Assembly (NCBI GenBank): GCA_021732385.1
Contig: JAKFVA010000018.1
Span: 1 to 55,942, forward strand
Source: Burkholderiales bacterium
GTDB lineage: Bacteria > Pseudomonadota > Gammaproteobacteria > Burkholderiales > Burkholderiaceae_C
Length of the DNA stretch: 55,942 nt
Direction: 5' to 3'
Shown: in pieces, positions 27,984 through 37,065 of the stretch
Position numbering within the stretch: position 1 is the stretch's first letter
How the letters are laid out: every line of letters begins with the position of its first letter
The notes under the pieces: generated by a model
The model's database searches: none
What the model saw: the letters and a program-made list of their open reading frames with translations, nothing else
Told to the model about the DNA's origin: nothing
Translations under genes and position numbers: made by a program

Positions 27984-28028
27984 CTGTCATCAAACCATAA
28001 CCGTTGCGTCATCAAGCTTGCCTAGCAT
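27984..28028 (+). promoter_or_regulatory. candidate PhoB box and -10 upstream of the PhoX-like gene
   Basis: Three 7-base units spaced by four bases: CTGTCAT (27984-27990), CCATAAC (27995-28001) and GCGTCAT (28006-28012). The first and third fit the Pho-box unit CTGTCAT well; the middle one is weak. TAGCAT at 28023-28028 lies 10 bases after the last unit, where the -10 of PhoB-activated promoters is expected. The gene 50 bases further on is of the PhoX type, a known Pho regulon member in other bacteria. No phoB gene is in the window. Confidence 0.5.
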
Positions 28029-28079
28029 CTTGCGTGGACATTATTCCGCCCCGCAAGTCGCTAAGAAAGGCACTCCCCG

Positions 28080-30575
28080 ATGAACGCTATGACCCACGCC
28101 GAGCAAGTTGCGCTCGGTATTGACTCTGAAGAAATTTGCACCAACCCCAACGGTGGCCCCGAATTTGTTGACATTGCAAAAGTGCGCCTTGACCGCCGTG
28201 GCTTTTTGCGCACCACCAGTGGTGGCGCCGCTGTAGCCGCCATTGGTTCGGTCGGCTTGACCGCTTGCGGCGGCGGCGGTGATTCCGCACCCGTGGTCGC
28301 ACCCGCACCCGCAGCGCCCCCGCGCGTTGCCGCGCTGACCTTTCCGGCGGTAAACAAAAGCCGCGAAGACCGCCTCTCTGTGCCCACCGACCACACCGTT
28401 CGCCCAATTTTTCTCACCGGCGACCCGATTGCCGCTGGCATACCCGCGTTTACCAATTTGGGTACCGATGCGCCAGCAACCTACTCAAGCCGCTCGGGCG
28501 ACCAGCATGACGGCATCGAGTACTTTGGCCTAAACAACAACGGCACGGCTGCCGACCCGATCAACGGCAACAGCCGCGGCATCTTGGGCATGAACCACGA
28601 GACCGTGGTGGCCTCTTTCCTGCACCCCGCTGGCACTACCGCCGCTACTTTCAGCACCACCGCGGTGGGGGGCACTTCGGCCAACAATGCGGTACTCACC
28701 GCCCGTCCGCAGTCTGAAGTCGACCGCGAGGTGGCGATGCACGGCGTGTCTATTGTGGAAGTGCGCCGCACCGACGCGGCTGGCAACGTGGCGAGCACCG
28801 GCACCTGGAACTATGTCTCCAATTCGCCGCTGAACCGCCGCATTACGGCAGCAACAGCCATTGAAATCAGTGGCCCGCTGCGCGGCAATGCCTCAATGGT
28901 GACCAAGTTCTCGCCCACCGGCACCCAGACCCGCGGCACCATCAACAACTGCGGCACCGGCTACTCGTTTTGGGGCACCTTGCTGACCAATGAGGAGAAC
29001 TGGGCTGGTTATGCCTGGCGCGACCAAACTGTGGATAACGTGGCTCGCGGCGGTGCTACCGCCAACGCGGTAATTTCGTTTAACCGCTACGGTATTGGCA
29101 CAGCCGCTACCCGAAATAATTTCAATAACGACCGCTTTGGTTGGGCCAGCCTGGCCGCTACCACGGCCGCTGGCATGGCCGCCAATGCTGTGGGCTCGGT
29201 GGGCGATCTGAACGACCGCTGGAACGCCAATATTGTGGCTGCCAGTGCTTCGCTGGATTACCGCAACGTCATGAACACCTTTGGTTGGGTCGTGGAAATT
29301 GACCCCTACAACCCGGCTGCCACGCCGCGCAAACGCACGGCCATGGGCCGCTTCGCGCACGAAGCCGCTGTAATGAACGCCCCCGTGGCAGGCCAGCCAA
29401 TTGCCATCTACATGGGTGACGACAACCGCGGTGACTACATCTACAAGTTTGTGTCCACGGCTGTGTGGGATCCAGCTGATGCCGCGGCATCGTTGAACCT
29501 GGCGACCAACCGCATGGCACTGGGCGACAAATACCTGGACGCCGGCACTTTGTACGCGGCCCGTTTCAACGCCAATGGCACGGGCACCTGGCTGCCGTTG
29601 ACCTTTGCCAATCCGGTTGTGGCCAGCTACACCCCCTACCGCTTTGCTGACGCCGCTGACGTGGCGGCCAATTCACGCATTGCCGGCGACGCGGTGGGCG
29701 CAACCCGAATGGACCGCCCGGAGTGGGGGTCGGTCAATGCCTTGACGCGCGACATTTACTTCACCATGACCGAGAACAACGCCAGCGCATTCAGCGCCAC
29801 CACGGGTCAAACCGGCCGCCGCGCAGACAACATTGATGGCGCTAACCCGCGCTTTTATGTTGATGCACGCGATGCAACCACCTCTACCACGGCAGGCACC
29901 AATTCCGGCAACACCTTTGGCCACATTGTGCGTTTCCGCGAGGATGCATTGAATCCCGCTTCGTTGACCTTCACCTGGGACGTCTACCTGTTTGGCTCGC
30001 AAGCCGATGCCGATCCGCAACGTGTGAATTTGTCGGGCCTGACCACCGACAACGACTTTGCCCGTTGCGACGGCATGTGGTTCAGCCGCGCCACCAATGT
30101 CTGCTGGATCCAAACCGATGACTCGGGTGGTTTCACCGACCAGTCCAACGCCATGATGTTGGCGGCCTTGCCCGGCTCGGTGAACGACGGCGTGGCCAAC
30201 CCCGGTGTGGCCGCCAGCACGGCTACCGTGGGCAGCACGCCAGCAGGCGCCGTGTTGGCGCCAACTCGTGTGGGTGCCCCAGTAACTACGGCCACGTTGC
30301 GCCGCTTCCTGGTCGGCCCACGCGACGCGGAAATCACAGGCGTTACCGATACGCCGGATGGCCGCACTATGTTTGTAAACATTCAACACCCTGGCGAAGA
30401 TACCGCCAACGCCAATCTGGTGCCCCCGGCAGGTAGCACGGGAGCAGGTAATTTCAACAGTTACTGGCCAACTGCCGAGCGCGCGCCCGGTTCTACCGCC
30501 AACGTCAATGGTGCCCGTCCGCGCTCTGGCACGGTGGTGATTACGCGTAACAACGGTGGTCAAGTCGGCGCTTGA
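28080..30575 (+). CDS. PhoX/DUF839-family Tat-exported protein (putative alkaline phosphatase)
   Basis: 831 residues. The start carries a Tat motif DRRGFLR (Arg39-Arg40) about 38 residues in, followed by a weak hydrophobic stretch and LTACGGGG, in which Cys63 could be a lipobox. The mature region has PhoX/DUF839 features: GILGMNHE, GTLLTNEENW, GRFAHEAAV, YMGDDNRGDYIYKFV and CDGMWF, with many acidic residues for Ca/Fe binding. PhoX hydrolyses phosphomonoesters in the periplasm; DUF839 members have also other phosphatase roles. A candidate Pho box is upstream and a strong terminator downstream, so it is a single-gene unit. The ribosome site is AAAGG about 10 bases before the ATG. Confidence 0.87.
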   Translation: MNAMTHAEQVALGIDSEEICTNPNGGPEFVDIAKVRLDRRGFLRTTSGGAAVAAIGSVGLTACGGGGDSAPVVAPAPAAPPRVAALTFPAVNKSREDRLSVPTDHTVRPIFLTGDPIAAGIPAFTNLGTDAPATYSSRSGDQHDGIEYFGLNNNGTAADPINGNSRGILGMNHETVVASFLHPAGTTAATFSTTAVGGTSANNAVLTARPQSEVDREVAMHGVSIVEVRRTDAAGNVASTGTWNYVSNSPLNRRITAATAIEISGPLRGNASMVTKFSPTGTQTRGTINNCGTGYSFWGTLLTNEENWAGYAWRDQTVDNVARGGATANAVISFNRYGIGTAATRNNFNNDRFGWASLAATTAAGMAANAVGSVGDLNDRWNANIVAASASLDYRNVMNTFGWVVEIDPYNPAATPRKRTAMGRFAHEAAVMNAPVAGQPIAIYMGDDNRGDYIYKFVSTAVWDPADAAASLNLATNRMALGDKYLDAGTLYAARFNANGTGTWLPLTFANPVVASYTPYRFADAADVAANSRIAGDAVGATRMDRPEWGSVNALTRDIYFTMTENNASAFSATTGQTGRRADNIDGANPRFYVDARDATTSTTAGTNSGNTFGHIVRFREDALNPASLTFTWDVYLFGSQADADPQRVNLSGLTTDNDFARCDGMWFSRATNVCWIQTDDSGGFTDQSNAMMLAALPGSVNDGVANPGVAASTATVGSTPAGAVLAPTRVGAPVTTATLRRFLVGPRDAEITGVTDTPDGRTMFVNIQHPGEDTANANLVPPAGSTGAGNFNSYWPTAERAPGSTANVNGARPRSGTVVITRNNGGQVGA

Positions 30576-30582
30576 TAAACGC

Positions 30583-30595
30583 TAGCGCTACCCGC
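30583..30595. repeat. short TIR-core match after the PhoX-like gene
   Basis: TAGCGCTACCCGC here is identical to 13 bases of the reversed right arm of the element at 26376-26584. It lies 8 bases after the stop codon, before the terminator. No second arm is seen, so it may be a remnant or coincidence. Confidence 0.25.
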
Positions 30596-30613
30596 CAGCG
30601 CTGACACCTGCCC

Positions 30614-30646
30614 AAAAGCCCGGCCTCCACAAGAGGCCGGGCTTTT
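30614..30646. terminator. intrinsic terminator of the PhoX-like gene
   Basis: A perfect 14-bp stem, AAAAGCCCGGCCTC and GAGGCCGGGCTTTT, with the five-base loop CACAA. The T-run on the plus strand and the A-run at the front make it usable in both directions. It lies 38 bases after the stop codon. Confidence 0.9.
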
Positions 30647-30679
30647 CGTTTTGCGCTGCCGCAAGCGCGACAAATGCTG

Positions 30680-30709
30680 TTGTATGGCACGATTTGCTGG
30701 GCCTACACT
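30680..30709 (+). promoter_or_regulatory. weak candidate promoter for the indolepyruvate oxidoreductase gene
   Basis: TTGTAT (30680-30685) and TACACT (30704-30709) are 18 bases apart, after the upstream terminator and about 90 bases before the start codon. Both boxes are imperfect; support comes mainly from position. Confidence 0.25.
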
Positions 30710-30798
30710 CCAACGCGTCAACAAACCTTGGCTTTGAGGCCTACCGGTGCCAAAAGCCCCAACTGGTGTTTACAAGACACTTAAAAGGAGACAGACCC

Positions 30799-33700
30799 AT
30801 GAATGCCCCCCTGCCCGAGCACGTCCGCCAAGCATTGGAGTCCGTCACACTGGACGACAAATACAGCCTTGACTATGGGCGCGCTTTCATGAGCGGCGTG
30901 CAGGCGCTGGTCAAGTTGCCCATGCTGCAACGCCTGCGCGACGAGCTGGCAGGCAAAAACACAGCAGGCTTCATCAGTGGCTACCGCGGCTCACCACTGG
31001 GTGGCTATGACCAGGCCCTGTGGCGGGCTGAAGCGCATTTAAAAGCACGCCACATCCGCTTTCAGCCGGGTGTGAATGAGGAATTGGCTGCCACCGCGCT
31101 ATGGGGCACGCAGCAGCTCGGCTTTGCACCGGCTGGCAGCAACAAATACGATGGCGTGTTTGGCATCTGGTACGGCAAAGGGCCGGGCGTCGACCGCTGC
31201 GCCGATGTCTTCAAGCACGCCAACATGGCGGGCACTACGCCATGGGGCGGTGTGATTGCCGTGGCGGGCGACGACCATGTGGCCAAGAGCAGCACAGCCG
31301 CGCACCAGAGCGATCACATCTTCAAGGCCTGCGGCCTGCCGGTGTTTTTCCCCGCCAGTGTGCAGGAGATTCTGGATCTGGGCCTGCACGCCCTGGCCAT
31401 GAGCCGCTACGCTGGCGTGTGGGCAGGCATGAAGACGATCCAGGAGATTGTGGAATCCAGCGCTACGGCGTTGATTGACCCGCAACGCGTACAAATCAAG
31501 CTGCCGACGGATTTTGAGATGCCGCGCGGCGGCGTGCACATTCGCTGGCCCGATGCTGCGCTAGACCAGGAGCGCCGGTTGTTCGACTTCAAATGGTATG
31601 CCGCGCTGGCCTATGTACGTGCCAACCGCCTGAACTACAACGCCATTGAGGGCCCGAATGACAGACTCGGCCTGATTGCCAGCGGCAAGGCCTACAACGA
31701 CACCCGCCAAGCCTTGCTCGATTTGGGGCTGGATGACGCAACCTGCCGCCACGTTGGCATCCGTCTGCACAAGGTGGGCGTGGTCTGGCCGCTGGAGGCG
31801 CAGCTCACACGCGAATTTGCCACGGGTCTGCGCGAGATTCTGGTGGTGGAAGAAAAGCGCCAGGTGATCGAATACCAATTGAAGGAAGAGCTGTACAACT
31901 GGCGAGCCGATGTGCGCCCCAACATTTTTGGCAAATTTGATGAGGTTGAAGGGGATTTTTCTGGCGGTGAATGGTCTATCCCGAACCCCAGCGCGCATAC
32001 CCTGCTGCGCGCCAATGCCGACTTGTCGCCCGCGTTAATTGCCAAAGCCATTGCGGCGCGGGTGAAAAAGCTCGGTGTCAGCGCCGACATTGTGGCCCGC
32101 TTGGACGCCCGGCTGGCGGTCATGGCGGCCAAAGAGCAGTCGCTCAAGGTTACTGAACTCAAGGCTGAGCGCCAGCCCTGGTTTTGCTCGGGCTGCCCGC
32201 ACAACACCTCTACCCGCGTGCCCGAGGGCTCGCGCGCTATGGCCGGCATTGGCTGCCACTTCATGGCGCTGTGGATGGACCGCAGCACTGCGGGTTTTAC
32301 GCAAATGGGGGGTGAGGGTGTGCCCTGGGTGGGCCAACAACCCTTCAGCCATGACGCACACATTTTTGCCAACTTGGGTGACGGCACCTACTTTCACAGT
32401 GGCCTGCTGGCGATTCGCCAGGCCATTGCGGCGGGCGTGAACATTACCTACAAGATTCTGTACAACGACGCAGTTGCCATGACCGGCGGGCAGGCGATTG
32501 GCGAGCGACCCGAGGGTCATTCAGTTTGGCAGATTGCGCACAGCGTGTATGCAGAAGGCGCTACGAAAATTGTAGTGGTGACAGATGAGCCCAGTAAATA
32601 CCGGGGGGTCAGCCTGGCTCCTGGCGTTACGGTCCACCACCGCGACGAGCTCGACGCGCTGCAGCGCCAGTTTCGAGACATCAAAGGCACCACCGCCATC
32701 ATCTACGATCAGACCTGTGCCACTGAGCTGCGCCGCCGCCGCAAGCGCGGCACACTGGTCGATCCAGCCGTGCGCGTGGTGATCAACGAGCTGGTGTGCG
32801 AGGGCTGTGGCGACTGCGGTGTGCAAAGCAATTGCATGAGCGTCGAACCGCTGGAAACCGAGTTGGGCCGCAAGCGCGCCATCAACCAAAGCACTTGCAA
32901 CAAAGACCTGAGCTGCCTCAAGGGGTTTTGCCCCAGCTTTGTGACGGTGGAAGGTGGGCAACTCAAGAAAAAAGCCAAGCGTGCCAGCACGCTGTCGCCG
33001 TTTGACGAGGCGCTGTTTGCGGGCGCGTTGCCCGAGCCTGCCCTGCCGGAGCTAAACAACGCGGGTTCCTACGGCCTGGTGGTAGCCGGTGTGGGCGGCA
33101 CGGGCGTCATCACCATTGGCCAGCTACTGGGTATGGCGGCGCATATTGAAGGCAAAGGCATCGTCACGCAAGATGCGGCTGGGCTGGCGCAAAAAGGCGG
33201 CGCCACCTGGAGCCATGTGTTGATTGCGGCTGATCAGGGTGCCATAGCCACCACACGCGTCAGCATGGCGGCGGCCGATCTGATTATTGGCTGCGACCCC
33301 ATCGTTGCGGCCAACAAGGAAACCCTGTTGCGCATGGTGCCGGGCAAAACCAAAGTAGCGCTGAACGCCCACAGCACGCCCACCGCGGCTTTTGTGCAAA
33401 ACGGGGCTTGGCAAAACCCAGCGGGTGCCTGCGCCGAGGCAATCGCGCAGGCCGTGGGTGCGGATGCGGTGGCCGCTTTCAATGCCGATGCAGCAGCAAA
33501 AACGTTGATGGGCGACACGCTCTACACCAACCCCTTGATGCTGGGTTTTGCCTGGCAAAAAGGTTGGGTGCCGCTGGGCTTAGCAGCGCTGTTGCGTGCC
33601 ATGGAACTCAATGGCGTGGCGGTGGAGCAGAACAAAACCGCCTTTGCCTGGGGTCGCCGCTGCGCACATGAGGCCGGAGCGGTGGAGAAACTGCTGGTGC

Positions 33701-34356
33701 CCGCGCAAACGGTGGAATTCAAAAAACGCGAGGGCCTGGACGAACTGATCGCCCGCCACATTGAATTTTTAACCGCCTACCAAAACGCCGCCTATGCCAA
33801 ACGCTACAGCGCATTTGTTGACCAGGTGCGTGCTGCCGAGGCCGTTTTGGGCAAAACCGCCTTGACAGAGGCGGTTGCCAAAGGCCTGTTCAAGCTCATG
33901 GCCTACAAAGACGAATACGAAGTGGCGCGTTTACATGCAGATACCGCTTTTCATGCCCGCATTGCGTTGCAGTTTGAGGGCAATTACCAGTTGCACTACC
34001 ATCTGGCCCCGCCGTTACTGGCCAAAAAGAACGCTCGCGGTGAGCTGCAAAAAACCCGCTTTGGCCCGTGGATGGGCACTGCGTTCAAGCTGCTGACCCG
34101 CTTAAAAGGTTTGCGCGGCACGCCACTGGATATTTTTGGCTACAGCGCAGAGCGCCAGATGGAGCGTGCGCTGGTAGGTGAATACCAGGCCAGCATTTCA
34201 GATGCGCTGGCAACGCTGGCTGTTGCCACCCACGCCGACGCAGTTGAAATTGCCCGCAGCGCAGAGCAAATCAAAGGGTTTGGCCATGTCAAGGCGCGGC
34301 ATGTGCAGGTGGTACGCGAAAAATGGGTGGCCAGCCAAAGTACGGCCAGTAAGTAA
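30799..34356 (+). CDS. fused indolepyruvate:ferredoxin oxidoreductase (IorA-IorB type)
   Basis: 1185 residues from the ATG at 30799, which has AAAAGGAG eight bases upstream. It joins the parts that are separate subunits in archaea: an N-terminal transketolase-like pyrimidine domain (ISGYRGSPLGGYD), a TPP-binding domain (GDGTYFHSG at about 527), a ferredoxin-like cluster region with CEGCGDC from Cys667 and a second CNKDLSC...GFCPS group, and the C-terminal gamma domain (VAGVGGTGVITIGQLLG). It oxidises indolepyruvate or phenylpyruvate to the aryl-acetyl-CoA or acid, feeding aromatic amino-acid breakdown, with ferredoxin or another acceptor. It appears monocistronic. Which aryl pyruvate is used cannot be told. 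Confidence 0.9.
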   Translation: MNAPLPEHVRQALESVTLDDKYSLDYGRAFMSGVQALVKLPMLQRLRDELAGKNTAGFISGYRGSPLGGYDQALWRAEAHLKARHIRFQPGVNEELAATALWGTQQLGFAPAGSNKYDGVFGIWYGKGPGVDRCADVFKHANMAGTTPWGGVIAVAGDDHVAKSSTAAHQSDHIFKACGLPVFFPASVQEILDLGLHALAMSRYAGVWAGMKTIQEIVESSATALIDPQRVQIKLPTDFEMPRGGVHIRWPDAALDQERRLFDFKWYAALAYVRANRLNYNAIEGPNDRLGLIASGKAYNDTRQALLDLGLDDATCRHVGIRLHKVGVVWPLEAQLTREFATGLREILVVEEKRQVIEYQLKEELYNWRADVRPNIFGKFDEVEGDFSGGEWSIPNPSAHTLLRANADLSPALIAKAIAARVKKLGVSADIVARLDARLAVMAAKEQSLKVTELKAERQPWFCSGCPHNTSTRVPEGSRAMAGIGCHFMALWMDRSTAGFTQMGGEGVPWVGQQPFSHDAHIFANLGDGTYFHSGLLAIRQAIAAGVNITYKILYNDAVAMTGGQAIGERPEGHSVWQIAHSVYAEGATKIVVVTDEPSKYRGVSLAPGVTVHHRDELDALQRQFRDIKGTTAIIYDQTCATELRRRRKRGTLVDPAVRVVINELVCEGCGDCGVQSNCMSVEPLETELGRKRAINQSTCNKDLSCLKGFCPSFVTVEGGQLKKKAKRASTLSPFDEALFAGALPEPALPELNNAGSYGLVVAGVGGTGVITIGQLLGMAAHIEGKGIVTQDAAGLAQKGGATWSHVLIAADQGAIATTRVSMAAADLIIGCDPIVAANKETLLRMVPGKTKVALNAHSTPTAAFVQNGAWQNPAGACAEAIAQAVGADAVAAFNADAAAKTLMGDTLYTNPLMLGFAWQKGWVPLGLAALLRAMELNGVAVEQNKTAFAWGRRCAHEAGAVEKLLVPAQTVEFKKREGLDELIARHIEFLTAYQNAAYAKRYSAFVDQVRAAEAVLGKTALTEAVAKGLFKLMAYKDEYEVARLHADTAFHARIALQFEGNYQLHYHLAPPLLAKKNARGELQKTRFGPWMGTAFKLLTRLKGLRGTPLDIFGYSAERQMERALVGEYQASISDALATLAVATHADAVEIARSAEQIKGFGHVKARHVQVVREKWVASQSTASK

Positions 34357-34666
34357 CGCGTACACCCACGCGCTTTAACCCTGCGCCGTGAAATACAGCA
34401 CAAACCTTCGCTTTTACAGGGTCAGGCAGCGCCGGAAAAATAATATTTTTGTACTAAGTTCAGAATTTTGGCTGTGCGCTCATTACAGTAGCTAAAAGCC
34501 AACCGAAATTGTGGGCTGGCTGCGGTGGTGACATTGGCGTCATGCAACTTGGTTAGCGTTACATCGTCTTACTGAAGCCGGTCAAATACAATCTAGCATC
34601 TTGGTTGGTCGTGCCTTTCCTGGGGCGCGGCAGCCCTCTTTTTCGCTTTTTTTCGTGGAGTTTTTC
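34357..34666. other. 310-base intergenic region before yajC
   Basis: No gene is supported. The left half is AT-rich around 34440-34475. TACAAT at 34587-34592 is a good -10 for the yajC-sec operon, but no convincing -35 is found 16-18 bases before it. No tRNA cloverleaf and no terminator with a T-run were found after the oxidoreductase gene. Confidence 0.45.
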
Positions 34667-34999
34667 TTGTTTATCTCTTCCGCTTTTGCCCAAACTGCAC
34701 CGGCTGCTGCTGCCGGTGGCGACTTGCAATCCACCTTGACCAGCATCTTGCCCTTGGTGGCCATGTTTGTAGTGCTGTATTTCGTAATGATTCGTCCGCA
34801 GATGAAAAAGCAAAAAGAGCATCGCGCCATGATTGATGCGCTGGCCCGCGGCGACGAGGTGGTCACTGCCGGTGGCCTGCTGGGCAAGGTGTCCAAGCTG
34901 GGAGACGGTTTCGTCAGTCTGGAAATTGCCGCTGGCGTTGAGGTGCAATTGCAGCGGGCGGCGGTGGTGCAGGTGCTGCCCAAGGGAAGCATCAAATAG
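34667..34999 (+). CDS. yajC: Sec translocon accessory subunit YajC
   Basis: 110 residues from the TTG at 34667, with GGAG six bases upstream; the frame is open to 34601 but homologues begin with the MFISSAFAQ segment, which starts exactly here. One membrane helix (LPLVAMFVVLYFVMIRPQ, about 26-43) is followed by the conserved KKQKEHRAMIDAL and GDEVVTAGGLLGKV. YajC associates with SecDF and SecYEG in the inner membrane and supports export. It is the first gene of yajC-secD-secF. Confidence 0.93.
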   Translation: MFISSAFAQTAPAAAAGGDLQSTLTSILPLVAMFVVLYFVMIRPQMKKQKEHRAMIDALARGDEVVTAGGLLGKVSKLGDGFVSLEIAAGVEVQLQRAAVVQVLPKGSIK

Positions 35000-35056
35000 C
35001 GGCGGATTGTTAGCCCACTTACGCGCACCACCTGGCCGTTTGACGAAAGCCCGCCC

Positions 35057-37045
35057 ATGAACCGGTATCCCCTCTGGAAATACGCTGCCATCGCACTGGC
35101 GGTGCTATTGGGGGTGCTGTATGCGCTACCCAATGTGTTTGGCGAGGCGCCCGCCGTTCAGGTGGTGGCGGCCAAGTCTTCGGTTTTGGTGGATGTCACC
35201 ACGCTAACCCGGGTTGAACAGGCGCTCAAGGCGGCAGGTATTGCGGCTGAATCGGTGGCGCTGGACGGCAGTTCAATCAAGGCGCGCTTTGACTCCACCG
35301 AGACGCAGCTCAAAGCCAAAGACGTGATCCAGAAAACACTGGTGACCGACCTGAACGACCCGGCTTACACCGTGGCTTTCAATTTGCTGCCGCGCAGCCC
35401 GGCCTGGCTCACCAGCTTGCATGCCAATCCCATGTATTTGGGTTTGGACTTGCGCGGTGGCGTGCATTTTCTCCTGCAGGTGGACATGAAGGCTGCCACG
35501 GAGAAAAAGGCCGAATCGCTGGGCGGCGATTTGCGCACTTTGTTGCGCGAGAAAAACATTCGCCACAGCGGCGTTAGCCGCAACGGTCCGGCGATTGAGG
35601 TCAAAGCACGCGACGCGCAAACGGCCAAAGCCGTGACCGATCTGCTGGCTGACCAATTGCCCGACTTGCAGGCCAGCACACTGCCCGACGGTGTTGAGTA
35701 CCGCGTCAGCGCCCAGCTCAAGCCCGATGCACTGCGTCTGGTGCAGGAGCTGGCGCTCAAACAGAACATCACTACCCTGCACAACCGCGTTAACGAACTG
35801 GGTGTGGCCGAGCCCGTGATTCAGCAGCAGGGAATTGACCGCATTGTGGTGCAACTGCCAGGCGTCCAGGACACCGCCAAGGCCAAGGAGTTGCTGGGCC
35901 GCACGGCGGTTTTGGAGGTGCGCCTGGTTGATGAAAGCGTGGAAGGCCGGGGCGCTGAGAACAATTCAGCAGCCGTGCCGTTTGGCAGTGAGCGGCATCC
36001 GGACCGCAACGGCCAGTTCGTCATCACCAAAAAACAAGTCATCCTAACGGGTGAGAACCTGACGGATGCGCAGCCCGGCTTTGACGGCCAAACGCAAGAG
36101 CCGGTGGTCAACCTCTCGCTTGACGCCAAGGGCGCGCGAATTTTCCGAGACGTGACGCGCGAGAACATTAACAAGCGCATGGCTATCTTGCTGTTTGAAA
36201 AAAACCGCGGTGAGGTCGTCACGGCACCGGTTATCCGCAGCGAAATTGGCGGAGGTCGAGTACAAATCTCGGGCCGCATGACCACCGTGGAAGCCAACGA
36301 TATTTCTTTATTGTTGCGCTCGGGCTCGCTGGCTGCGCCCATGGAAATCATTGAAGAGCGCACCATTGGCCCAAGCCTGGGGGCCGAGAACATTGCCAAG
36401 GGTTTCAACAGTGTGAGCTGGGGCTTTGCCGCCATCATGCTGTTCATGTGTGCCTATTACATGTTGTTTGGCTTGTTCTCCAGCCTGGCGCTGGGCGTGA
36501 ACCTGCTGCTGCTGATTGCAGTGTTGTCCATGCTGCAGGCCACACTCACTTTGCCAGGCATTGCGGCAATTGCGTTGACATTGGGTATGGCCATCGACGC
36601 CAACGTGTTGATCAATGAGCGGGTGCGCGAGGAACTGCGTAACGGCGCGCCACCGCAGCAGGCCATCCACCGCGGGTATGAGCAAGCCTGGGCAACCATT
36701 TTGGACTCCAATATCACCACGCTGATTGCTGGTTTGGCGCTGCTGGCTTTTGGCTCTGGCCCGGTGCGCGGTTTTGCAGTGGTTCATTGCATCGGAATTT
36801 TGACCAGCATGTTTTCCGCCGTGGTTTTCTCGCGTGGCTTGGTCAACCTCTGGTATGGGCGGCAGAAAAAATTAAAAACCTTGTCGGTGGGAACAGTCTG
36901 GCGGCCTGAACAGGTTCAATCTGCGACGCCTGCTGGTGCCTTGAGCGATGCCGATGCGTTGACGCCGGTTCAAGCGCCTGGCAAGTTGACCAACAAAAAA
37001 CCGCTTGCGCCGCATAAACCGGTGGTCAAGGCCATGGCCAAGTAA
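35057..37045 (+). CDS. secD: protein translocase subunit SecD
   Basis: 662 residues. Start MNRYPLWKY gives the first membrane helix (about 7-25); a periplasmic region follows with the DLRGGVHFLLQVD motif characteristic of SecD. The C-terminal half holds five membrane segments of the RND superfamily, including GMAIDANVLINERVREE and the TLIAGLALLAFGSGPVRGFA helix with the proton-path residues. SecD and SecF use proton motive force to pull exported proteins from the translocon. The tail after about 600 is Pro/Ala/Lys-rich and longer than in E. coli. Confidence 0.96.
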   Translation: MNRYPLWKYAAIALAVLLGVLYALPNVFGEAPAVQVVAAKSSVLVDVTTLTRVEQALKAAGIAAESVALDGSSIKARFDSTETQLKAKDVIQKTLVTDLNDPAYTVAFNLLPRSPAWLTSLHANPMYLGLDLRGGVHFLLQVDMKAATEKKAESLGGDLRTLLREKNIRHSGVSRNGPAIEVKARDAQTAKAVTDLLADQLPDLQASTLPDGVEYRVSAQLKPDALRLVQELALKQNITTLHNRVNELGVAEPVIQQQGIDRIVVQLPGVQDTAKAKELLGRTAVLEVRLVDESVEGRGAENNSAAVPFGSERHPDRNGQFVITKKQVILTGENLTDAQPGFDGQTQEPVVNLSLDAKGARIFRDVTRENINKRMAILLFEKNRGEVVTAPVIRSEIGGGRVQISGRMTTVEANDISLLLRSGSLAAPMEIIEERTIGPSLGAENIAKGFNSVSWGFAAIMLFMCAYYMLFGLFSSLALGVNLLLLIAVLSMLQATLTLPGIAAIALTLGMAIDANVLINERVREELRNGAPPQQAIHRGYEQAWATILDSNITTLIAGLALLAFGSGPVRGFAVVHCIGILTSMFSAVVFSRGLVNLWYGRQKKLKTLSVGTVWRPEQVQSATPAGALSDADALTPVQAPGKLTNKKPLAPHKPVVKAMAK

Positions 37046-37065
37046 CCAAGACACGAAGAAACACC

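Noticed and set aside
34357-34666. tRNA or small RNA gene before yajC
   Set aside because: No cloverleaf arms, TTCGA-type loop or strong terminator found on either strand.
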